From positions 124,001 through 188,000 of the forward strand of contig VWZX01010597.1 in NCBI GenBank assembly GCA_013399015.1: a stretch of DNA of 64,000 nucleotides, in the 5' to 3' direction. A program made the translations under genes and the position numbers. This stretch comes from Galbula dea (taxonomy: Eukaryota; Chordata; Aves; Piciformes; Galbulidae). Numbering within the stretch: position 1 is the first letter of the stretch; each line of letters starts with the position of its first letter. The notes below the pieces were generated by a model that worked only from the letters and a program-made list of their open reading frames with translations, did not search any database and was not told where the DNA came from. Positions 50,938-61,260 of this stretch are shown in pieces.

Positions 50938-51099
50938 TGTAGAGGACAGCTTGCAGATGTGGGATACAAGTACCAAACTGGTGATTCCTAGGGTCATATG
51001 GAAAAACAACATGACTGTGAGGAGTTACACATATTGTTTACCAGTAGAAAATTCAAGAAAGGAGCTAAAGATAACTTTATGCTGTGTTGGGGGACACAG
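50938..51099 (+). other. Weak candidate exon 2 (162 bp), unknown product
   Basis: The acceptor TTTCTTTCACCAG ends at 50937 and a donor (CACAG|GTGAGT) starts at 51100. Two frames are informative. The frame from the second base is open throughout (53 codons). The frame in phase with candidate exon 1 has a single TAG (50989-50991) and is otherwise open. Joined to exon 1 it would stop after 17 codons, so the pair does not make a long protein. No known domain. Confidence 0.15.
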
Positions 51100-51764
51100 G
51101 TGAGTTTGCTCTCTTTCTGCCAACCATGTGATTCTTCCTATGTCCTTCCTCCCAGAGCACCATCAGTGTTCCTGGCAGACATAAAACACAACGGATGTTT
51201 TCTGCCCTCAGCTCTAAAGCAGCCTTCCTTTGCCACGCTGGCCTTTCATCACCAGCTAAGCTGTATTTCTCTTCTGCCTATGATTAGCTATTGCAAATCT
51301 CTGAGAATTTAATGGGGTTTTCTGGTGATCAATTATCTGTAAGGAGCTCAACTGAAGGTATCACACACAAGTTACCTTTTTTTTTTCACATTAGGGTATT
51401 TAATCTCAGTCTCTTAAGACAATGGAAAGGCTGTGTGCATTTCCAGTCCAAACTGACTGTCAGTTGAGTAGTTAAGGATATATTTTAGGCCTTTGACAGT
51501 TACTGTGTAAACCTAATTGGAAGTAAAATAAAGCTCATGGCAAAATGGCAACAAGAGTAAGGATTACATGCCTGAAAAATCAGGACCTTCATGCTGTTGT
51601 TAAACATACAAATTATTTAGAGTTCCTCCTGTAAGTCAGTGTCCAGTCACTCTATCTTTATGTGAATTACTTTGGAGTAAATACTTCCTTCCTAATACTC
51701 TTGCCTGTCCTGTAAAGGTACAGATAATTGGAAAATAAGAAAAACTCCTGGTTTCATGATGCCT
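51100..51764. other. Unique noncoding DNA
   Basis: No gene recognised. A poly-T run of about ten lies near 51378-51387. Confidence 0.55.
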
Positions 51765-51830
51765 GTTGGTTGTGACTAGATGGTCTTTTGAGGTCCCTTC
51801 CAACTCCTAACATTCTGTGATTCTGTGAAT
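51765..51830 (+). mobile_element. CR1 3' terminus, very short
   Basis: Only the last part of the CR1 3' UTR is present: GACTAGATGGTCTTTTGAGG followed by CCTTCCAACTCCTAACATTC and two octamer units ending at about 51828. The wording is that of the 18-20 kb subfamily. Extreme 5' truncation is usual for this family. Confidence 0.92.
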
Positions 51831-54800
51831 CAGCTGAATCTTTAGCTACACATGGATGCTTATCAAACTATTTCTGAATACATTTCAGAAGTTATAACTA
51901 AAATGTTTTTTGGTAAAACTATTATTGAAAATGACATGTGATTTGAAAGGCTGAATAGCTCAACAAGCTAAGCTGATAAAGACATCTTTCCATGAAGAAT
52001 AAAACAAAAAATATGTAACAAAGTCTGAACCATATTTTCCAGACAGAAGCTGGTCCCAAAAGTCCTATGACCACTGCCCAGAGGTGGCATTCAGTTACCT
52101 GTGATCGCGTTTCCTAAAGCTTTACTCGGTAGCGTAGGGAGAGGGTACTGATTTTGAGAACAGCCAAATAACCTCTAAACTGCCTTCTGGGGCTTTTCTG
52201 CCAATTAAAACATTTTAGCACTTCATGGGAGCAGGCTTCCTCACTGCCTGTGGATGAGGCTTGCTGCCTAGGCAGCACAAGCCTGCAACTGCTCTCAGGG
52301 CTATTTCAGAGCTCGTTGCTTTCCTCTGGGAAGCGAGTTGAGTAGAGTTATTGTTCCTTTGCTGTGAAGAGCATGAGAGTGAACCCCTTGGGCACAGTGG
52401 GAGCCAAGACCATGTTTCTTAGAAGTGTACAACAACATGAGGCCTGGCTGTACATGTGTACAGCTACAGACTCTTGGCTTTTGAAATGGAGAATATAGCA
52501 AAGACGACGGGAAGACAAACCAGGCTAGCTAAAGGGACATCACCACATTAGACTTCAAGGCACTTATCAAAATCAAGTATGTTTTGCAATTGTGTAAGCA
52601 TAACGTGTGTGAATTTCATTGCATAGACACAGAAGTATGCCAGCTGTACAAATGCTCTTATAAATCTCCTGTAACTGTTGAGAAAATGTCTGGATGACAA
52701 ACCTCCTCACATGCGTCTGCGTTCTGCCCAAGGGATCGCAAAGTGACTGATGAACAAGCTTACACAGCCTCAGTAAGGCTGGCAGGGCTTCATGATTACA
52801 GCAGGGCAAGAGCTCCCATCCAGAATGCTGTAATGAGTGTGTCTTCTGTGCATGGGTCACTCCTTTTATCTCCATGCCTTTTGGAGCCTTTTGTGTTGAC
52901 TAAAATCTTACATCTCAAATCTGCCCAGCAGTCAGGCCCTATTAGTTTTTTCTTGCCAAGTCATTTTATGGATAGAGTCAGTTCAGGCTGCTTCGGGGGT
53001 TCATGGTAGGTCCTTCACCTCATAGACTGCTTTAGCTAACTTTGATCGCTGTCTTTCAAATCAAGTGTGCTGTTCCCAGTCTTGTCTGTAAGTTTTACAC
53101 CATGCTTTCCTCCCATGCCCAGGGTAAACCCATGAATCCTGATCTCCAATATCCTCCTCATAATTAATTCTAATTTAATTTACTACCTGTGTCTGTTCCG
53201 TGGAGAAAGCAACTTTCTGTCAACAATTCAATAACAGAAATCTGGTTTTGGAATGAAAGATATTGATTTAAACATTTCAAAAGATCTATTCTGAAGACAG
53301 TGGAAACTGTGAGGTACACATAGTTTGTACCATTTTCCCATGAGAGTGGGAAAGCAAAGAAAAATTAGCTTATTTAATGCACATGATGAGAAGAAGTAGA
53401 CTTTGTAAGGAAGCACTGCAGCTGGCAGGTATCTAGTCATTGCCATTTGATAGAGGCACCTTATGTTTTCAACACTCCTGTCCCATGCTGACAGGTTCAA
53501 AGATCCAGTGGTATCTTAATCATAGGCACCAGTGGGCAGACTCTAGTAAGGAAAGGCAGATGGCACAGCAAAGCCTGTCTTTGCTTGAAGCTAGAACGAA
53601 GCCGAATCCCTGCTCAGAAAAGCTATTTATTCTGTGTTCATTATGGGACTGAAAAACAAAGCTCTACCCCTGGGTCCCTGCTGCTGTCTGAAACCGATGT
53701 GTCACTAGAGGAAGTCCAGTCTCTCACAACAACTGCCATCTCTATCACCACACTGCAAATTGAACCAGAGAATCACTGCACCTAAAAGCATAACTTATCA
53801 CAGCTTGTGTTAGTGCATCAGCACTGTGCAGATTTGTGTCCAGAGAGGAGCTGCATGCTCTGTAATCCCCCTCTGAGCCAGGGGTTGCAGAATCTACAAG
53901 GGAAGCTTTTATTTCACACAGTGTTAGGGAAGGTGGGAAAATACTTGAGAAAAGGTCACTAGGCTATTTGAAAAAACTCTGTAAAGACGCTTTTATAGTT
54001 TCAGCCTTGCAAATGTTGAAGAAGCTGCACAGTCTGAAGCACTGAGTTGTCATGGTTTTCATACATACTTTTAAAGGTGCTTGCTCTGTCAGAGGTGTGC
54101 ATTCGTTTAGCTGGTCACTGCACAGCCTGTGGCATGTTTGAGCTTTTAGTCTGAAATGTCCTGCAGCTACCTGGATAGAGGTTTGCACTGGAAAATGTCA
54201 GGCCTTTCTAAAACAGGAAAAAAGGAAGCACTGTGGAAGAAATTAAAAATAGAGTGTTTGCCCCTGCAGTGAAAAATACAGGTAAAAATAAAATTCAACA
54301 CTTCCAGTCCTTCTGTATCTCTTGCTGACAGCCAGGTATGAATTCATGCCATTTGTCTTGCTGCTAAAAAAATGCAACATAAAGATGACTTCTACATTTC
54401 TTTTTAGTTCACCTCATTAAATTCCCTGGTTAATATTAGGGCTAAATTTGGCCTTAAGAACTGATTTGTCCTAAGAAGTCTGCTGTAACTAACAATGAAT
54501 TTATATTCACATTATGTGTTTTAAAATGTAATTGGGATTACTGGGTTTTCTTTATGAAGCTTTTTTCCAATGAAAAGTGATTTTTGGACTGAAAGAAGGA
54601 TTTTTGTTTTTGAATAAATTCCCCATTAACAAGAAGAAAATAAGAAAGAAAAAAAAAGTTATGTCATGAGATTGCAATTTTTCTTGCTGCTTAGATGGAA
54701 AAAGGGGAGATAACTTTATGGCAATAAAGTATCTGTTTCTTTATAAATACATTTGATCTTAATTTCAAAAATTGAATGTATTTTTTTTTAAGAATTTCAA

Positions 54801-57269
54801 TAATAGTGTTTTGTTTCTTTTCATTTTTATTTCTAAAACATGCCTATATGAAAACTTCAGAAGTTCTATTAAATGCTTATTACTTCTTTCAGCAGAATAC
54901 ATTTGTTTCATTAATTCCCCATACAAATATACATTCTACTCAATTTAGGATCATGAAAAACATAGGGATTAAAAACCCACTAAGACTGACTAAATCCGTT
55001 AGAAATTTAAAATGAAAAATATTATCACAGGCTGGGTGTTACATCTACCAAAATTTTGTCTAACTGGTTAATTATTTGCTTGAGAGGATCCCTAAACCTT
55101 TCTGTGAAAGTAGGGAGCTTTGGCAATGACTGCAATCTCCAAAATAGAATGGCAAGCACATGTTGTCATTCAGAGTGGGGGAAAATGCAAAACAGCTGAA
55201 GAATTGTCTTTTTTTTTTTTTTTTTGTTAGAAAGGCTTTACTGAGAGGACAGATACAAGTGCATAATTAAGAAGAACAGCTCTAGAAGAGAGACTTCAGG
55301 AAAACCCGTGAGAAGTGATGTAGCACAATCCCTTTGTATAAAAAATGTGTTGAAAGAAAAGGCAAGAAGTGTCTACAGAAAAGGTGGAAGGAAGGACGGA
55401 GGGAGTGCAGAACAGCTTGTGAGAAGATGCACATCTGAAAGGCACTGATGCAGTGAGCAAATAAACTTTGACATTTGATTCCTTTTGCCTCTAAAGCAGC
55501 AGGACTGATGCATCCCATTGTAGTGATGAGAGTGTGTTCAAAGATGTACGCCTCCATCATCCAAATGTTTCTTTTCCTGACTACAATAACCTGCAAGACC
55601 CTGGTGTTTCAGACTGGTTGCTGAGGCTGGGAAGTGATGTTATTTGTATGGGGAGTATTAAACACTATGGGGAGGTGATAACTTTGCAGAAGGTGGGAAA
55701 GGATGGATTCTCTTCATAAATAGAAATCTGCACTGCCAGATGTAAATAGACTGAATGAGTCTTCTGATCAGCAACAGACATCTGGCTTTGTAAGATGCTC
55801 TCTCTGACTCCTCAGTCAGCAAAAAGAATGTATCTAAAATGTGATAGCGCAGCACCTCAGAGAGCCCAGGCTTGAGAAGTAACCCCTGAAATGTTTTTAA
55901 AGGTGTTAAAGTCAGTTGGCACTATTATGGACTTAGATAATCTTCTAGATTTAAAAACTTTTTTTAGAAGTTATTGATTTTTTTCTATCTGAAATGGAGC
56001 CTTGGCAGCTATTTTTAAGTTACTATGACTACTTTGACTTGTCCAGCATAAAGGGTGGGGTTAAGCTGACTCTAAAGAAAGGGTCTTCTTTGGACAGTCA
56101 ATAAAGGCATGGGTGTGAAAGCCAAAATATGGAAGAAAAAGCAGGAGAACACATGACCACTTAGACTAAGAAGCTTGGGAGAAGGTCTGGGGCCATCTTT
56201 TCACAGTTACTTATCTATCACAGTGGACCTTGCTGTTACCTCTGCAGGACACACAATGTCTAATATTTGAAGAAAAAGTAATTATCTCATGTCAGTGGCT
56301 CCAGAGTTTTGTAGAAGCCAGTTAGTTTGAAGCACTTTCTGTTCAAAATGAAATTAGAAGCAAGCTTTTCAAAACAGCTGAGCTACTGAATGTCTCAGTA
56401 TGATGCTTCCACATGCATATTTGTGTTTTTGGCATGCAGCTGGCATTATTCCTAGCCTTTCTGAAACAAATGGCCTACTTCTCTGTATTTTTCCCTTTCA
56501 AAATCCCACCTTGAGAATTTCTGTAGTGTTTTGCATTTCTAAGCTATTTTTCTTTCTCCTCCCACACCCCTGTTTCTGTTAGGCAGGTCTCAGAGTTTAC
56601 AATGAAGCCAGGTTTTCAAGAGGTGATAAATTTTGCATGTTGAATGCAATGATAGATTGTGTCAGCATGGGATATTGTTTCTGAAATTGGAGGATGACTT
56701 AATGTAATAAAACAAGCTTTGATAGTGTAAGATCTTTCTTACATTTCTGTTTTCATCAGAATGTAACATATAACTAGCAGGAGACACATGTGTAAGAAAG
56801 GGGGAAGGAAAATAAAAAACATGTCATCATCTTTTCTGTCTGTGCTTTTCAGCTTTATGTATTAAGTAGTTCTGTGTCTATTTAACTACCGATCTTCAGG
56901 CTTAGGCCTGGGTTGACACAAATATGTATAATTCAACTTTTTTTCTTCTCTCTCTACTTCTGGGATGTTGGAAGGATTTCAGGTGTGAGAAGGCCTCCTT
57001 GGGAAAGCAAAATAAAGTGCCAGTTTTTTGGAAATGGACCCAGCAGCAGGTAGAAATCCAAACTCCATTGCTCTGCAGTTTCCATCAGAGGAAAGCAGAC
57101 CTCTGCAGTCAGGTTGTCATTGCATGCTAGCGTGGCAGGGGTCTGATGTATTTCAAGCCTCTAAATTTGTCTTTAATGTGTTTTTTATTCCTATATCCTC
57201 TTCCCCTCCCTGTTGGCCAGAGGATGCTTCTTTCGGGATGTAACAGATGCTCTCAGTCCTCCTTAACCA
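51831..57269. other. Unique noncoding DNA with low-complexity tracts
   Basis: No gene recognised. A 17-T run lies at 55209-55225. A T run near 54779-54789 and AT-rich sequence from 54480 to 55080 make short spurious frames. Confidence 0.55.
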
Positions 57270-57473
57270 AACTGTTGGACATTGGAACAGGCTGCCCAGG
57301 GGGCGGTGGAGTCACAGTCCCTGGAGCTGTTTAAAAAACATCTAGATGTAGTACTTAAGGACCTGTTTTAGTTTTAAGAACATGGTTTTAGATGACAGTG
57401 ATAGGTTGATTGTTGGACTTGGTAATCTTAGAGGTCTCTTCCAACCCTGATAATTCTGTGATCCTGTAACAGT
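57270..57473 (+). mobile_element. CR1 retrotransposon 3' fragment, different subfamily
   Basis: Plus-strand CR1 3' end. It carries the C-terminal WNRLP-type region as TGGAACAGGCTGCCCAGG (57284-57301), a coding remnant of about 25 codons to a stop, then a longer 3' UTR. That UTR includes ATAGGTTGATTGTTGGACTT and GGTCTCTTCCAACC wording and ends in octamer units at about 57450-57470. Its 3' UTR differs from those of the other copies, so it is a separate CR1 subfamily. Confidence 0.9.
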
Positions 57474-58554
57474 AGTTTGGTAAAGGCTTCAAAGGAGGTA
57501 TTTAACAGAAACAGCTAAAGTTTTAACTGATAATGGGTTTTGTTGACCAAAGAGATTATTAAACAAGTCTTGTTTGACAATCATTTTCAAATAATAACAC
57601 AGTGCATGCCAATCTTCCACATGTTTCTGTAATATTTGTGAAAGTTCAGCCAAAACCTGTGGGAAAAAATACCCTCTTTGTAACCTACTGGGACTGAACC
57701 AGAAAGTCAGGGAGAGGACAGAGAAGGTAGGACATTTGCCCTTTCCTCTCAGATTTTTAATCCATATGTCACTACTGGTTGGGGCAGTCACTGGGAGAGT
57801 CTTTTCTGCCATCTCCTCAAGTAAAGAGAGTAAAATCAGGCATCAGTCCTTGAGGGGTTGCTAGTAATGAATAAGAACTGACATGTGGATTGAAGTCTCT
57901 GTAAAAGGCTGTTTGTCATTACATGATGTGCATTGTTTAAGATTTTGCATATGCCCCTAGAGGCTGTGAGAATCTGCCATTTCTTGTAGTAATGAGTGAG
58001 CTTTCCAAACTGGATTATATGAAGTACAATATTGCAGGCTAATTTTGAGCACTACATTTACTTTGGAAGGTTGCAAGATTTTTAAATCCAATCTGAAATG
58101 GTTAAACTAGAGCTGTCTGATGAAGCATTTTAGGCTTTCTGAAGCAGAATTACAAGAGAAATTGCTTTCACTAAAAGTCAACAAAAAATATTTTGCCCTG
58201 CACAGTGTAAAAATATTTACTTACTGCAGAAGCAGGAAACAAAAATAGCTTCATAGTTCAGACAGCACATATGTAGATGCTTTCCTCAGTACGTACTTTG
58301 AGAAGGGCTCATCCCAGGAAGTCAGTGTCACTTTCTAAGTGAGAGCCTCAGAAAAACAAAGCATTTCTGGTTATGGTGTTATGCTGCCTGCTATGACTGG
58401 TGGCTCAGCCAGTCACTAAACCAAGGACTTCAGATGAAGACACTGGGACTGCTAAATTTCCTTAGCAGCTCAGAAAAACCGTTTCATTTTCAGGTTGTGT
58501 AACTCCTTCCTTCTATTTCTTTACCCCCTTGACCATTCTTTCCATCAATAAAGG
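57474..58554. other. Unique noncoding DNA
   Basis: No gene recognised. The 107-codon minus frame 57489-57812 has no domain. Confidence 0.5.
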
Positions 58555-58690
58555 TGTCAAGGATCAGGTCTGGGCTGGCCACTAACTGAGTGACAGACAC
58601 TCTCTGTTTTCCTCTTTTAACCACAGAAAGGGAAAAGGAATGAGAAAGAGAGAGAGAGACTTGTGGATTGGAAAAGAAAACTAAAACTAC

Positions 58691-58696
58691 TTTATT
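58691..58696 (-). terminator. LTR poly(A) signal AATAAA
   Basis: Reverse complement of TTTATT, about 275 bp downstream of the LTR TATA box and followed by a T/G-rich stretch on the minus strand. It is the expected R/U5-side polyadenylation signal of the solo LTR. Confidence 0.65.
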
Positions 58697-58968
58697 GAAA
58701 ATAATAACAATAAAATGAAATGTATATACAAATATATAGAAAATCAATATGGAATCCAACTCTCTTGATGACAGCAACATTACTGTCACCACTAATCCTG
58801 TGGCAGAAGTCCCAGAGTGGATTCAGCAGCAGACATGGAGGAGATTCAGGAATTGAATCTTGGAACTGGATTCACAAACTCATGGACTGGGATCAAAGGC
58901 AGAAAGGACAGATTCCTCCTTGGATGCTGGCCATTGAAGAAGAGAGCTTGACCCTCATGATCCCTCAT

Positions 58969-59012
58969 CTTTATACTGAATATGACGTATATGAAATGGA
59001 GGCCCTAATTGG
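58969..59012 (-). promoter_or_regulatory. LTR promoter core (CCAAT and TATA)
   Basis: TATAAAG at 58969-58975 and CCAAT at 59008-59012 on the minus strand are about 32 bp apart, a normal spacing for an LTR promoter. They sit between the U3 start at 59275 and the poly(A) signal at 58691. Whether it still works cannot be told from sequence. Confidence 0.6.
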
Positions 59013-61072
59013 TCACCTGAACTGGCCATGCACCCCTGCAGGTGCAGCCTTTTACCCTGCACCCCCAATGTGGGTTACAAGTTTTAGCATTTACTTTGGT
59101 CTGTGTATCAATGCTTAGTACTAGCTCTAAACATTAGGTCTTGTCACTATTAGAAGCAGACACTGTCTGCAAAAACATGCTGTTAACTTCAGAAAGTGCG
59201 GTTACTTAGAAGAGCCTTAGCTGAAAAGTAAAATCACTGAACAGAATTAGTTCTGTTCTAACTCAAACCAGCTCAAAGGGTTAAGTGAGTTGCTTTCTGA
59301 AACTGTTAAGAAATCAAAAGAAAAGGAGTTTACAATGTAGCTCAGCTTTTGACTTTTCCAAATTGCTTCCTTTTCTTTGGGATGTCTCTACTACATCTGT
59401 AAATTGATTGCAGCTGATAGGCTGGGTCAGCACTGTGAGTTGGGCAAGAGCACTGCCTGAGTGTGGGTAAGAGTGCTGGATGGATGTGCTTGTTGTCCTG
59501 TGTGGTGGTCACAATTGGTGCTGGCTGCATGGTGGTGGGGCAGAGACCAGGGCAGGTGGTACTGAACACGAGGAATGAAAGTTGCAGGCAAATGCTGTCT
59601 ACATAAAACTCACCCTGTGCCTCCTGGCTGCCAGGCAGGCTTTTGTCAGTGCTGACAGCCTGTCTCTTTCACGAGCATCAAATTCTTCCCAGCACTAAAA
59701 TAAATCTCAAATTGAGCCATGACTGATAAAGAATCCACATGTCCTTGTTACCTTCTATGTGCTTCTGTCTCCTGTCTCCACTAGAACGGTTCCTTAACCA
59801 ACTCTCAGTGAGCAAACAGATGGGAAGTGAGTGAATCTAGCAGCCATCTTCCCCTCTGGTGACTCAGCTGCTCTAGGCTTTGGGATGGAGGCTCCCAATG
59901 GTGCGGTTTACATGATAATTTAATTCTAAAGAAAGAGGACATGTATGTTTCTGGCAGTTGTGTAATTAGTGCAGGTCCTCAGCAGACACACCACCATTCT
60001 TTATGCTTCTTATAGGGAAAGCTAAAGTAAAAGACAGGTTTTATCAGACAGTAGTTTTCCAAGGCAGGAGTCAAAGCCTTAGCTGGAATGAGTGAAAAGC
60101 TAATCCAAAAGAATGACTTCAGCTTCACTTCCTGCCTTCAAGCTACTGTGGCCTTTGATTTCCACATACAGAACTTGGATATGCCTTAGGGGCTGCAACA
60201 GGGAGCGAGGATATACACAGGGAATATGATCAGTGTTATCTTATGTTTTGATTGGCTACATACTGACCATATCTACTTTGGTTCTGGTTTAAGTTGAATT
60301 AATTGTATTCATCCCAAACATTTATGCCTTTACTCTGTTGGTATCAGAAATACAAGTATTTCTGAAAAACTGCAGAAAACTTCGAAAGAGGAGAAGGAAA
60401 TGAATAATTTGAAATTTCTTCTAATTTTTACTATTTTTATAATAGCACTTTTTGAGGAGTGTTGGACAGGGTGGGAAAGATCTCCATCTCAGCCCATGTT
60501 GGAAGACAAGAGGGCAATAAGATTAAAAGCAATGAGGCAGAAAAAGTACCTACTTCAATTCTGAGAAATTACCAGAATTGCAAGAGTTATGCCTCTGCTT
60601 TCAGGTGGATTTATTTTCCCTGAAGCCACAGAGATGAGTCCTGACAAACACCATCTCACTTTGGAGAAGAGTAAACAGTTTGTACTTCAGAAACTCATGA
60701 CCATGGAAGATGAAATACACTGAATATTAGTAGTTCCCTGGTGCTCACCCTGGCCTGACTGTTGGTGAGGTGGTTTGCTCTCCTGGAGTTACCACAGGTA
60801 ACAAATAATTACACCTGAATTCAATCCATTTGATCCTAAGACATTCTTTTGGAGAGGTTAAAAAGAAAACAGACAAGTGTCTTTGCGTATAAGTGCTTTT
60901 ATCCCAAGCTAAAAATTCTCCCTTTATATACACCCAAGCTATGGTTCAGACTACTGCAAAGTATCCCTGCTGATGTGACTCCACTGGAAGAATTATAGGA
61001 TAGAGGGAAAAGTTTGATTACAGATGAGCCAGGTTTCTCTATCTTGTTCCTGCTTTCATGCTTTTTTCATCG

Positions 61073-61096
61073 TTTTTGTTTGTTTGTTTGTTTTTA
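61073..61096. repeat. (TTTG)n microsatellite
   Basis: Four consecutive GTTT units within a T-rich run. Confidence 0.85.
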
Positions 61097-61260
61097 ATTG
61101 AATTCTATGGTGAGAATCTGTACCTCTGCCTCTTTAATCTTCCACTCTGAATTCGTTTGCAATGTGATAGATGGAGTTTGTGCTCCAGGATGTGTCAGCG
61201 GGACCATGATAATGCATCTCAAATGGTAAAAGTCTGCATCTTAATTGATTACCCGTGATC
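61090..61260. promoter_or_regulatory. Possible conserved noncoding element (speculative)
   Basis: Unique sequence with motif-like words such as TTAATTGATTACC (61239-61251), a homeodomain-type site, and no repeat. Same caveat as the other candidates: no conservation data. Confidence 0.2.

Larger units (their letters stand above)
58555..59275 (-). mobile_element. Solo LTR of an avian ERVL-type endogenous retrovirus
   Basis: On the minus strand a 721-bp unit begins TGAGCTGGTTTG and ends GATCCTTGACA, with the TG...CA ends of an LTR. In order it has a CCAAT box (59008-59012), a TATA box TATAAAG (58969-58975), a poly(A) signal AATAAA (58691-58696), and a CT-rich segment with CTCTCTCTC before the end, typical of avian ERVL-like LTRs. 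Flanking bases are aaagg (58550-58554) and aaggg (59276-59280), a 4-of-5 match to a 5-bp target duplication. No gag, pol or primer-binding site follows, so the internal part has been lost by recombination between LTRs. The 132-codon plus frame 58720-59118 is antisense shadow. Confidence 0.8.

Noticed and set aside
58720..59118. 132-codon plus-strand frame
   Set aside because: It lies antisense within the solo LTR and is explained by it.
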